Of a stretch of DNA of 63,362 nucleotides, positions 28,828-38,090 are shown piece after piece. Both the position numbers and the translations under genes were made by a program. The notes below the pieces were generated by a model, which saw only the letters and a list, made by a program, of their open reading frames with translations, did no database searches and had not been told where the DNA came from. Where the stretch lies: contig CAJFIN010000003.1 in NCBI GenBank assembly GCA_904381335.1, forward strand, positions 1 to 63,362, given 5' to 3'. Source of the stretch: Candidatus Neoanaerotignum galli. GTDB lineage: Bacteria > Bacillota > Clostridia > Lachnospirales > Anaerotignaceae. Position 1 is the first letter of the stretch, and every line of letters begins with the position of its first letter.

Positions 28828-31800
28828 CACGATTTTATCTCTGAACCATCCACCTGCTGACGCATCTCGTCCAGTAACTCTTCTTTTTTTCTGGCCCGCA
28901 TACTTCGCTGGGGTGAAAGCCCCTCTTCGTGGCCGCAAATGCTTTGGTAAGGGCAATAGCGGCATGGTAACCCACTTTTTTCTTTTAACGGTAGCGCCCG
29001 GATCTCCCCCGCCTGGATACGCTGGGCCAGACGCTTTGCTAAATCCACCGCATACCGCTGTAATAGGCCATAGGTCTGCTCGCTGGCTAAAGAAGAAGCC
29101 GCAGCAGGAGAGCCATCTTTATTATACTTCACCGGGAGGATATCAGAAGTTTGCGCCATGGTGCCATCTAAAGCCGCGATCACTTCCGCATCATCCAATA
29201 CCAGCCCGGACATGGTCATTTTCTTTGCCAACAGCTGCTCCACATCTGCCTGTGTCAGACGCTCTTTCTGTTCCAGCACGGGATCCTGCACCCGAAAGTA
29301 AAATACCCCTGCCGGCAGCAATTCCTGGCCAAATAACGGTTTTCCTTCCTGCATCAGGGCGTCTAAATAGACTAACAGCTGTAACTGCAGCCCATAAAAA
29401 AGCTCCAGCAGCTGAAATTCCTTTTGCCCTGTTTTATAATCTAAAATCTTCAGATAGGTTTTGCCCTGTTGCTCCCAAACATCCACCCGGTCGATCTTTC
29501 CCGTCAGTACAAGCCGCCGTCCTGCTCCCAATTCCACCACAATGGGCGGCAGCAGGCCTTCCTGGCCAAAGGTAAGCTCAAAAGCTGCCGGACGAAACGA
29601 CCCTGCCTGTAAATGTCTTGCCAATGTCCAAATCGCTCGCGCAGAAATTCGTGCCAGACGTACCATCAAATACTGCATTGCCCCCGTAGAAAGAAGCACT
29701 TCTCCACCAATGGCTGGCGCTTTCACCTCCACCGCCTGGGCGGCCCGCCGGACCACTTCTTCCCGGTCTAACTCTTCCCAGCGGCGGTTTTCCTGTTTCA
29801 TCTGACGGCCAAACTGTTCCAATACATCATGAAATAAGATCCCCAAATCTGGATTGGCGAGGCCATAGATTTTTCTCTCTTTTGCGCCCAGCGTATATGT
29901 AAGAAAATACCGATAGGGGCAAGAAGCAAAGGTCTCCAGGCGGGATATGCTGGAAAAAAGCGTATCTCCAAACGCCCGGCGCGCCACCTCCGCCGATAAA
30001 TACCCTGGAGAAGAAGGACGGTTTTTCGCCATCTCAAGTAAAGACATCTGTTCCCTCCAAGGGTCCTCTTCCCGCAGCCGTTGCCATGCCTGTGTCCATA
30101 GGGCGCCATCTTCTGTTTCCCTATGGCTGCCCAAATGATCCAATGTCAGCTGCGGACTAAAAAAGGTCAGCTCTTCCGGCAGTGCCTCCTCTTGGGGTTC
30201 AGAAGGAAACATACGCGCTATCCTTCCCACCAACATGGAAGGCGCCAATGCCGCTCCCATCAGATCACTGCGAGAGTAGGATAGGATGAGCTGTTCTTCC
30301 GCTTGGGTCATTGCACAATATAATCGATATCGTTCCTCCAGTGCTGCCCGCTGGCCAGAATGGGCAAGTGTCATGCCTCCTTGCGCCAACAACACCCGTT
30401 GATCCTCTGTAAGGATGCCATTTTCCTTCGTGCCGGCAGGCAGTAGCCCTTCATTGGCCCCCACAATCAATAGCACTTTCAGCCGCGGCAGACGGGTGCG
30501 TTCCACGGTACCCACAGTGACACAATCTGCGGAAGGCGGAATAATGGCCAATTTCCCCACAGATAGTCCGCCTTCCATCAATGCGGCATAATCAGCAAAC
30601 GTCATAGCCTCCTGGCCCAAGATGTCCTCCATCGCCGCCAGCACATCCAGCAGCGCCTGATAACTTTGCCGGTTTTCATACCGTTGGGCTTGTTCCCCCG
30701 CCTCCTGAAATGCTTCATCCTCTGCTTCCAGTTGTGTTTCCCAGCCCAGATCAGCCAGTGTAGTACAAAAATCCCGGTTCCATTGGGATACGGTACGTTT
30801 TTTCGGCCCCGCCGTCAAAGGAGAAAACAGCGTGACCAGCCGTTCTCTTAGTCCGTTAAGAAAGAGATAGGTCTCCTGCTGCTGCTCCTGTTCCAAGCCC
30901 CGATGCCAAGGCTGCTGCCAACGCTTCCCCCGGATGCCATAGGAAAGGCAATAATTTTCTAATCGCTCTATCTCTGTCTCTGTAAAAGGGGCAAACCCCG
31001 TTTTTAAAAACCCAAACACATCGTCAAACCGGAAACCAAACCGTATCACCTGCAGCAATAAGAGAACTGCTCCTGCCAGCCGGGTATCGGTCACTTTCTT
31101 TTTTTCATCTAAAAAATAGGGAATCCCACATTGGTCAAAGGCCCGCTCCAGCGCCATGGTATATCCGGATAAATCGGAAGCCAGCACTCCAATCTCCCGA
31201 TAACGGCAGCCTTCTTCCCGCACCAGGCGGAGGATTTGAAGGGCGGCTTTTTCTCCTTCTTCAAAACGATTAGCTAAGGAATAGATCTGAATGCCTTCCC
31301 GTTCTCCTGGCTGAGGCAGAAAAGTGCCATAGCCTGCTTCTAATGCCCGTAGTCCCGCTGGCTTCGCCCGATACTGACCGGTAAAACATACATCCTCTGC
31401 CACCGAGGCCCCTACTTGCCAAGCCAGATCACGAAGCGCCAAATACGTTTGCTTCGGCTCATAAAAAAGATCCGTCATCTCCAGAGTGCGCAGGGTATCC
31501 TTCGGTTCCATGGTCAAGGCCACATGTAGGCTGCACCCCAAGGCCATTAGTTTTTGCAGGATTTTCTTCTCCTGGGCGGTAAAGCCATAAAACCCATCAA
31601 CATAAAATGAAACGCCCCGCACCCAAGAATCCTGGTCCAAAGCATCATACAGTAAATCCAGCATTTCATCACTGGAAAGATAGCCCTCTTCCAGATACCG
31701 GCAATAGGCACCATAAATGCGGGAAATGTCCTTCAGCTTATCCGCCAGTGCAGGATGCTCTGTCTGCTCCTGCGCAGCCCTCGCCAGTTCTTCTGCCGTA

Positions 31801-32195
31801 ATGCCATAACAAAAAAACTCGCCGATGGTTTCTCCCAGCTGCTCTAAAAAACCGCGTTTTTTCGCCGCTTTTTGAAAATAGGCCAATTCTTTTTCTGTTT
31901 CCAGTACCACCTTGCGCAGTACCAATGCCCGGCTAATTTCATCCAGAGGGCGGTTCTTTGGCGCTCCCGTCCGAGAAAAAACCATATGGGCCAACCGATG
32001 AAACGTTAATACCTTTACTTCTAAGATGCCCCGTCCGTTTGTCAGCAGAAGCAGGTCTTTTTCCGCCTGCAAAGAAAACTGTTCCGGCACCAGATAGACC
32101 GCCCTTCGCCCCTCCTGTTGGGCTGCCGCCAACTGAGAAAGCATCCATGTGGTTTTGCCGCTGCCAGAACGGCCAATCAGGCATGTCAGCGCCAT
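28827..32195 (-). CDS. addB: Helicase-exonuclease AddAB, AddB subunit
   Basis: 1122 aa; N-terminal GRSGSGKT P-loop; C-terminal nuclease (LDYKTG) and Cys cluster CRYCPYQSICGHE. Confidence 0.92.
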   Translation of the reverse strand: MALTCLIGRSGSGKTTWMLSQLAAAQQEGRRAVYLVPEQFSLQAEKDLLLLTNGRGILEVKVLTFHRLAHMVFSRTGAPKNRPLDEISRALVLRKVVLETEKELAYFQKAAKKRGFLEQLGETIGEFFCYGITAEELARAAQEQTEHPALADKLKDISRIYGAYCRYLEEGYLSSDEMLDLLYDALDQDSWVRGVSFYVDGFYGFTAQEKKILQKLMALGCSLHVALTMEPKDTLRTLEMTDLFYEPKQTYLALRDLAWQVGASVAEDVCFTGQYRAKPAGLRALEAGYGTFLPQPGEREGIQIYSLANRFEEGEKAALQILRLVREEGCRYREIGVLASDLSGYTMALERAFDQCGIPYFLDEKKKVTDTRLAGAVLLLLQVIRFGFRFDDVFGFLKTGFAPFTETEIERLENYCLSYGIRGKRWQQPWHRGLEQEQQQETYLFLNGLRERLVTLFSPLTAGPKKRTVSQWNRDFCTTLADLGWETQLEAEDEAFQEAGEQAQRYENRQSYQALLDVLAAMEDILGQEAMTFADYAALMEGGLSVGKLAIIPPSADCVTVGTVERTRLPRLKVLLIVGANEGLLPAGTKENGILTEDQRVLLAQGGMTLAHSGQRAALEERYRLYCAMTQAEEQLILSYSRSDLMGAALAPSMLVGRIARMFPSEPQEEALPEELTFFSPQLTLDHLGSHRETEDGALWTQAWQRLREEDPWREQMSLLEMAKNRPSSPGYLSAEVARRAFGDTLFSSISRLETFASCPYRYFLTYTLGAKERKIYGLANPDLGILFHDVLEQFGRQMKQENRRWEELDREEVVRRAAQAVEVKAPAIGGEVLLSTGAMQYLMVRLARISARAIWTLARHLQAGSFRPAAFELTFGQEGLLPPIVVELGAGRRLVLTGKIDRVDVWEQQGKTYLKILDYKTGQKEFQLLELFYGLQLQLLVYLDALMQEGKPLFGQELLPAGVFYFRVQDPVLEQKERLTQADVEQLLAKKMTMSGLVLDDAEVIAALDGTMAQTSDILPVKYNKDGSPAAASSLASEQTYGLLQRYAVDLAKRLAQRIQAGEIRALPLKEKSGLPCRYCPYQSICGHEEGLSPQRSMRARKKEELLDEMRQQVDGSEIKS

Positions 32196-32333
32196 AGCAC
32201 TCTCCTCCTTTCTGCCTGTTTTGCCTACTTAAGTCCTATTCGATACTTTTGTCATTATATCATAAAACCGGCATATGCGCCAAAACCAACGCATAAAAAT
32301 AACCAAACGCCGTCAAGAAAGGAGCCTGATCGT

Positions 32334-32747
32334 ATGACGGCCCATCGGTTTTATGTGATCCCTTTAAAGCGGCTAATCCGGCGGGCCCTGGTGGTGATAC
32401 TGGCCGCAGGGCTGCTGTTGCTGCTTTGCCACGCCTTGGGAAATGGGGTATCCTCCCTGTCTGCCCATTACATCCCCGGCACTTATGCCACAGAAGTGGA
32501 CTTAGGCGAAGGCCGCATATTGGTGGAGGTACAAGTCAACAGCCGGGAAATTCTGGATGTATCGGTCACCAATCTTTCCGAAACCATCCCCGTCTTTTAC
32601 CCCAATCTCCAGGCCACAGCAGATGCTTTATCCGCCAGTGTGCTGGAGGCCCAGTCCACTGGGATTGATGTGGAAGAAGACTTTGCCATCACCAGCGGCG
32701 TACTCTTAAACGCCATAGAAGAAAGCCTCGCCCAAGCCCGCAAGTAA
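32334..32747 (+). CDS. Membrane-anchored FMN-binding-domain-like protein
   Basis: TM helix then GTYATEVDLGEGRILVEVQVNSREILDVSVTN; start refined to 32334. Confidence 0.6.
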   Translation: MTAHRFYVIPLKRLIRRALVVILAAGLLLLLCHALGNGVSSLSAHYIPGTYATEVDLGEGRILVEVQVNSREILDVSVTNLSETIPVFYPNLQATADALSASVLEAQSTGIDVEEDFAITSGVLLNAIEESLAQARK

Positions 32748-32883
32748 CCCTGCCGCCCAAGGCTATCCGCCCTGGGCGGATCTTTTTTGTCCAAAACCCG
32801 CCTTCCCTTTTTCAAAAAAATATGGTATCCTTTCTAAAGGACAAGCCCGCCTGGCATGTCAAATAACAACAGAGAGGTTTTCT

Positions 32884-33396
32884 ATGCTGGATCATTTTTT
32901 TGGCCGGTTTTATCCCGACCTGGTCATTCACGATGTGACCTGCCTGCCCGTTGCCCAGCTCAAGCGTTTGGGGATTCGGCTGCTTTTTTTTGATATTGAT
33001 AACACTTTGGCCCCTTTTGACCAAGCCTTACCCAGCCCCGCAATCATACGGCAATTTCAAACCCTACAGCAAGAAGGGTTTCTCTTATGCCTGCTCTCCA
33101 ACAACACCCCCGAACGAGTTGACCGCTTCAATGGGCCTTTGGGGGTGTTGGCGGTTAGCCGGGCGGGCAAGCCAGGCTGCAAAAAACTCCAGGCTGTACT
33201 CAAAGACCAAGGGTTAAACGCCCGTCAAGCCGCCCTGGTAGGCGATCAAGTCTTTACTGATATGTATTGCGCCCATAGCGCAGGGATGCTGGCCATCTAC
33301 AGCCAGCCCCTCTGCCCTCGGGATCAATGGATCACGAAAATAAAGCGTCCCGCCGAGCGCATTGTGCTGTCCTGCTATGAAAGGAGCCGCTCATAA
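32884..33396 (+). CDS. YqeG family HAD IIIA-type phosphatase
   Basis: 170 aa; LLFFDIDNTLAPFD and LVGDQVFTDMYCAHSAGM. Confidence 0.9.
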   Translation: MLDHFFGRFYPDLVIHDVTCLPVAQLKRLGIRLLFFDIDNTLAPFDQALPSPAIIRQFQTLQQEGFLLCLLSNNTPERVDRFNGPLGVLAVSRAGKPGCKKLQAVLKDQGLNARQAALVGDQVFTDMYCAHSAGMLAIYSQPLCPRDQWITKIKRPAERIVLSCYERSRS

Positions 33397-34271
33397 TGCA
33401 GATTCAAACAAAGATTAATGGCCAAACGGCACTATTTGGGATCTTTGGCCATCCAGTAAAACACAGCTTTTCTCCCATATTGCAAAACACCCTTGCCGCC
33501 CTGCTAGGTGAAAATGCCGTCTATGTGCCTTTTCCTGTCCCTCCTGAAGGACTGGAAGCCGCTGTCAAAGGTGCTTTTGCCTTGGGAGTACAGGGGCTAA
33601 ATATTACCATTCCTCATAAACAGGCCATCCTGCCTTTTCTAGCGGGAATCGATCCCCTGGCTGAACGCATTGGCGCCGTCAACACACTCTGCCGCCGGGA
33701 AAATGGTTTTTGGGGCTATAATACAGATGTATTAGGGCTAAAAAAATGCTTTTCTTTGCACCATCGTTCTTTGAAAGGAGAACGAGTGCTGCTAATTGGC
33801 GCTGGCGGTGCCGCCAATGCAGCAGCGTTTTTGGCAGCAGAAGAAGGCGCCGATGCCCTTTGGATTGCCAACCGTACGCTGGCAAAAGCGCAAGCGCTTT
33901 CCCAGCGGGTTCGCCAATGGTATCCCCTGCCCGTTCACCCCATCTCTTTGCAGGACATTCCTCACCTAGAAGGTCCTCTCCTGGTCATCCAAACCACCAG
34001 TGTGGGAATGGAGCGGGACGAAAGCCCTGTTTTGGATCCTTCTTTTTGGCAAAAGGTTCCTTTTGTGGTGGATATCATCTATACCCCGTGGCAAACCCGT
34101 ACCCTGCGGGAAGCCAGAGCCCAAGGCGCCGAAGGGGTAAATGGCTTTGAAATGCTCATTTATCAGGGCATTGCCTCAGCAGAGCTTTGGCGAAACATCC
34201 AACTTTCTCCCCATGAGGCCCAGGCCCTGTATAACGCTTTGGCCCTATATTATCGGGAGGGGCAGGCATGA
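33396..34271 (+). CDS. aroE: Shikimate dehydrogenase
   Basis: 291 aa; FGIFGHPVKHSFSPILQN, LNITIPHKQ, IGAGGAANAAA. Confidence 0.94.
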   Translation: MQIQTKINGQTALFGIFGHPVKHSFSPILQNTLAALLGENAVYVPFPVPPEGLEAAVKGAFALGVQGLNITIPHKQAILPFLAGIDPLAERIGAVNTLCRRENGFWGYNTDVLGLKKCFSLHHRSLKGERVLLIGAGGAANAAAFLAAEEGADALWIANRTLAKAQALSQRVRQWYPLPVHPISLQDIPHLEGPLLVIQTTSVGMERDESPVLDPSFWQKVPFVVDIIYTPWQTRTLREARAQGAEGVNGFEMLIYQGIASAELWRNIQLSPHEAQALYNALALYYREGQA

Positions 34272-34789
34272 ACGAAAAAAACATCATCCTCATTGGCTTT
34301 ATGGGCTGTGGGAAAACCACCTTTGGGAAAAAAATTGCCCGCCAGCTTTCCCGCCAATTTATCGATACCGATAAATACATCGAAAAAAGCCAGGAACGAA
34401 CCATCTCCACTATCTTTGCTGAAGAAGGTGAAGCAGCATTTCGCCAGATGGAGCAGGATGCCGCTGCCGCCTTGGCCCAAGAGAAAAATTTGGTCATCGC
34501 CACCGGCGGCGGTATGGTCAAATCCCCTGCCGCCATGCAGGCCCTTTCTTCCACAGGTCTTGTGGTCTACCTCAAAGCCACTGCAGAGCAAATTTATCAA
34601 AACATCGGCTCCGATACCACCCGTCCCCTGCTGCAAACGGAGGATAAACTGGGCACCATCCGCCGTATGATGGCAGAACGAGAAGAACTATACCAGCGCT
34701 ATGCCAATGTGACAGTGCCCTTACAGGGCCATTCCATCTCTGCCACTTGCCGCTTGCTGCTGACCCGATTGGAGGAGAATCTATCATGA
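34268..34789 (+). CDS. aroK: Shikimate kinase
   Basis: 173 aa; [19 protein letters not shown]. Confidence 0.93.
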   Translation: MNEKNIILIGFMGCGKTTFGKKIARQLSRQFIDTDKYIEKSQERTISTIFAEEGEAAFRQMEQDAAAALAQEKNLVIATGGGMVKSPAAMQALSSTGLVVYLKATAEQIYQNIGSDTTRPLLQTEDKLGTIRRMMAEREELYQRYANVTVPLQGHSISATCRLLLTRLEENLS

Positions 34790-35229
34790 AAATTTGTGTT
34801 ATCCATGGCCCCAACTTAAACTTTACCGGCATCCGGGAACCGGGCATCTATGGCCGCCGTACTTTGGCAGATATCAACGAAACCATTCAGACGTATGCCG
34901 AAAAAAAGGGAGTCGCCATTTCCTTCTTTCAAAGCAACTATGAGGGCGCTCTCATTGACCGCCTACAGCAATGCTATCAAGAACACATCGATGGCATTGT
35001 GATCAATCCCGGGGCCCTCACCCATTACAGCTACGCTTTGCGGGACGCCATTGCTTCCATCTGCATTCCCACCGTAGAAGTACATTTATCGAATATCCAT
35101 CAGCGCGAATCTTTTCGCCACACTTCTGTCACCGCACCTGTCTGCCTAGGACAGCTATGCGGCTTTGGGGAAACTGGCTATCTGTTGGCCATTGATGCGT
35201 TACTTGCCCATGGGGAAAAAGTCGAATAA
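34786..35229 (+). CDS. aroQ: 3-dehydroquinate dehydratase, type II
   Basis: [40 protein letters not shown]; start refined to 34786. Confidence 0.94.
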   Translation: MKICVIHGPNLNFTGIREPGIYGRRTLADINETIQTYAEKKGVAISFFQSNYEGALIDRLQQCYQEHIDGIVINPGALTHYSYALRDAIASICIPTVEVHLSNIHQRESFRHTSVTAPVCLGQLCGFGETGYLLAIDALLAHGEKVE

Positions 35230-35259
35230 AAAAATCCCGGCGATGGCCGGGATTTTTTA
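35229..35259 (+). terminator. Rho-independent terminator
   Basis: AAATCCCGGC-GATG-GCCGGGATTTTTT. Confidence 0.75.
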
Positions 35260-35262
35260 TAC

Positions 35263-35907
35263 TCAACGCGTTTCTGTTATGTTTACCGCCTGCTGGGGCA
35301 GTTTTTCATAGGCATATACCGTTAACGTATCTCCAAGTGTTAACCCATCCATATACATTGTCCAAGCCCATTGCGTGTCATAAGACCGCTCTGTGCCATC
35401 GGGCAAAAGCAGCTGCAGGGAGTGCATCGCCGCATCTTTCACTGTTCCGGTCACACACTGCAAAACGCCGTATTCCTCCGTTGTCACCTGCACTTTCTCC
35501 TCCGAAAGATTTTTCATGGTTACAGGGAAAAACGAGGTAAAAAACAGGCTCGGCACATAGGATCGATTGTTTTTGATTTCCGAAGCTGCACCTAAAGACA
35601 CCGCTTCATCATTCACAACATAACGATCTTCCCCCGTCTGGTAAGAAACTACCCTTTCTCCATCCACCACCGTTACAGTATGCGTTTCATCGTCCCAATC
35701 CACCTGATACCCCAATAATGCCGCCGTCTCCCGCACGGGATACATATGAGCATGATCTTTATTTTCATATAGCGGCACCGAAAGCGCTACCCCATTGATT
35801 TCCGCATGATAATCGCCCTTTTCCACCACTGCACCCAAGGTAAGAGATGAAAAGGCCATCACAAAAGCCATACTCGCAATAACGCCCTTCAGCCAATTCC
35901 GTTTCAT
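35263..35907 (-). CDS. Secreted copper-amine-oxidase N-terminal-like (stalk) domain protein
   Basis: Signal peptide; MYPVRETAALLGYQVDWDDETHTVTV ... SYVPSLFF. Confidence 0.75.
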   Translation of the reverse strand: MKRNWLKGVIASMAFVMAFSSLTLGAVVEKGDYHAEINGVALSVPLYENKDHAHMYPVRETAALLGYQVDWDDETHTVTVVDGERVVSYQTGEDRYVVNDEAVSLGAASEIKNNRSYVPSLFFTSFFPVTMKNLSEEKVQVTTEEYGVLQCVTGTVKDAAMHSLQLLLPDGTERSYDTQWAWTMYMDGLTLGDTLTVYAYEKLPQQAVNITETR

Positions 35908-36138
35908 ACCTGCTTCCTCCTTTCTTGCCTACTACGCTTTATTTCTAAGACAAAACAGGTGACAAAAAAGTTTCATCTGGTTTGATTTTTTTCGTTCGCT
36001 CTGTTTCGTCCCTCCTTCAGGGTCTGTCTCAACGTGCGTTTTTACTCCTTTTGGCTGTTTTTTTCAGAAAACCTCTTGCCTAATATCTTTTTTTCATATA
36101 AACTAAAAAGAGATGTATTATGATGAGGAGGATTATTG

Positions 36139-36696
36139 ATGATTTCTGCAGGTGAATTTAGAAACGGCGTCACCATCGAGTATGAAGGTGAAATCTACAT
36201 CATTCTGGAATTCCAGCATGTAAAACCTGGCAAAGGCGCTGCTTTTGTCCGCACCAAAATCAAAAACTTAAAAACCGGCAGTGTGGTGGAAAAAACGTTC
36301 CGTCCCACCGAAAAAATGCCAAGAGCCCATATCGACCGGATGGATATGCAGTACCTCTATAACGATGGCTCTTTGTATTATTTTATGAACACCGAAAACT
36401 TTGAACAGATTGCTGTAAATGCGGATGACATTGGCGATACCTTAAAATTTGTCAAAGAAAATGAGATGGTAAAAATCCTGTCCTATGAAGGCGAAGTATT
36501 CGGCATCGAACCTCCTTTGTTTGTAGAACTGGAAGTTACCGAAACAGAGCCTGGCTTTGCTGGCAATACCGCCCAGGGCGCTACCAAGCCTGCCACTGTG
36601 GAAACTGGTGCCACGGTCAATGTGCCTTTATTCATCAGCCAGGGCGAAAAAATCAAAATCGACACCAGAACCGGCGAATATCTGGGCCGTGCTTAA
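36139..36696 (+). CDS. efp: Translation elongation factor P
   Basis: [44 protein letters not shown]; the ATG at 36139 is preferred over the TTG at 36136. Confidence 0.96.
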   Translation: MISAGEFRNGVTIEYEGEIYIILEFQHVKPGKGAAFVRTKIKNLKTGSVVEKTFRPTEKMPRAHIDRMDMQYLYNDGSLYYFMNTENFEQIAVNADDIGDTLKFVKENEMVKILSYEGEVFGIEPPLFVELEVTETEPGFAGNTAQGATKPATVETGATVNVPLFISQGEKIKIDTRTGEYLGRA

Positions 36697-36706
36697 TCAA
36701 AACGCC

Positions 36707-36737
36707 AAACCTGCGTCAAAAGACGCAGGTTTTTTTA
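36707..36737 (+). terminator. Rho-independent terminator
   Basis: AACCTGCGTC-AAAA-GACGCAGGTTTTTTT. Confidence 0.75.
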
Positions 36738-36760
36738 TGCCCTTTTTCCTGCCAAACATC

Positions 36761-37070
36761 TCACATCTCTGCCACAGGCAGGGCAGCCGGATCTTCTTTT
36801 GGCCTTTGTGGGGCAGGTACAGCTTCCTCCTCCAACGGGATCTGCCGGCCCTCCACATCCATGCGGTAAGGCCCCCGATGGATCAATTCAGCAATGGGCA
36901 CAATCTCATATCCCTGGTCCTTTAATCCCTGGAGGATGGGCTGCAGAGCCTGGGGGGTATACTTCGCATCGTTATGGAAAAGCAGTATAGATCCATTGCC
37001 AAGATGGGGATGCTCCAGCACTTGACGAATCTCTGCTTCCACCCCTTTCTCCATCCAATCCAGACTATCC
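36761..37070 (-). pseudogene. C-terminal fragment of a split polysaccharide deacetylase gene (contains the LFHN motif)
   Basis: In-frame SLDWMEKGVEAEIRQVLEHPHLGNGSILLFHNDAKYTPQALQPILQGLKDQGYEIVPIAELI; a stop lies a few codons upstream, inside the element. Confidence 0.88.
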
Positions 37071-37094
37071 CCCCTTCAGATAAAAAGAAAGGCG

Positions 37095-37805
37095 TCAGCC
37101 CAAAAGACCATATCGGTCCAAAAGCACGAAAATCCGCACCATATCCCGGCTCAAGTCCAGATGCGCTGGGTCTGCAAAGACTTGTTTTGCCAACATTTTT
37201 TCCACTGTGGGCTGGCCCCAGGCAGGCACTTGTGTCAACGTTTCATACCGCATTTCTGCCTGGGACAATTCTTCTTCATCCACGCCCAAATAGGCTAGTA
37301 TCCCCTCTTTCATGGCCAGCGCAAAGGCGTCCTGCTCTTGATTCAATTTTTTCCGGTCCCCTTCATTGGTCAAAAAGGCTGTTTCCACTAATATTGCCGG
37401 CATTTTTGTGCTGTTGAGCACAGCCAAATCCTTTCTCTCTTTCACGCCCCGGTCTTTTAGGTGCAGCTCTGTCACCAAAAAATGCAAAATGTCTTCTGCC
37501 AAGCGGCTGCTCTCCGTTCCCTTTTGATAGCACAACACTTCCGTTCCTGCCGCCGCTGTATTTTGCGCAGCATTGCAGTGCACAGAAACAAACAGATCCG
37601 CCCCCCAGGCATTGGCTTTCTGCGCCCGCTCCGCTACAGAAAGATACGTGTCCTGTCCCCGGCTTTCTGCCACGGTAAACCCCTGGGCAGTTAGTTGTTT
37701 CGTTAATTTCTGACAAATTGCCAGGGTAATTTCTTTTTCTTTTACGCCCCCGGAAACGGCGCCGCTGTCTGTTCCACCATGGCCAGCATCAATCCAGATC
37801 CGCAT
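37095..37805 (-). CDS. N-acetylmuramoyl-L-alanine amidase (Amidase_3), phage-endolysin-like
   Basis: 236 aa; IWIDAGHGGTDSGAV, SVHCNAA, ILVETAFLTNEGD; C-terminal VPAWGQPTVEKMLAKQVF segment typical of phage lysins. Confidence 0.88.
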   Translation of the reverse strand: MRIWIDAGHGGTDSGAVSGGVKEKEITLAICQKLTKQLTAQGFTVAESRGQDTYLSVAERAQKANAWGADLFVSVHCNAAQNTAAAGTEVLCYQKGTESSRLAEDILHFLVTELHLKDRGVKERKDLAVLNSTKMPAILVETAFLTNEGDRKKLNQEQDAFALAMKEGILAYLGVDEEELSQAEMRYETLTQVPAWGQPTVEKMLAKQVFADPAHLDLSRDMVRIFVLLDRYGLLG

Positions 37806-37890
37806 TTTCTTCCCCCCCTTTCGTTTTTCTACATCATATGCGTCTTTTTGGCAAAAGGTGCCTTTTTCTGTTAAAAGCAGTCATACAAAA

Positions 37891-37911
37891 AGGGCCTTAA
37901 CGGCCCTGAGA
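37891..37911 (-). terminator. Rho-independent terminator of the 44-aa ORF (minus strand)
   Basis: Minus strand CAGGGCC-GTTAA-GGCCCTTTTT. Confidence 0.6.
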
Positions 37912-38031
37912 AGAAAGCGTTTCCCGTTTGATTGCCAAAAACAATGCTGCCAAGGCTAACCGTTGGCGCTGTTGTTCCTGTTCAGAAGAAGAAGGCGGTA
38001 CTTCCTCCAACTGGTATTTTGTGCTTTTCAT
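37897..38031 (-). CDS. 44-aa small protein divergent from the serine recombinase (absent from ORF track)
   Basis: RBS AGAAAGGAGAAAAGCC-ATG; MKSTKYQLEEVPPSSSEQEQQRQRLALAALFLAIKRETLSSQGR*; stop lies in a terminator hairpin. Confidence 0.6.
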   Translation of the reverse strand: MKSTKYQLEEVPPSSSEQEQQRQRLALAALFLAIKRETLSSQGR

Positions 38032-38090
38032 GGCTTTTCTCCTTTCTTTTTGCATACAATCCAATATCCATCTTATGCGGAAGTGAGCGT

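Noticed and set aside
37095-37805. Amidase as a native host cwlD gene rather than element cargo
   Set aside because: It lies between the two break points of the deacetylase and has a phage-lysin-like C-terminus, so cargo of the inserted element is simpler; phylogeny would settle it.
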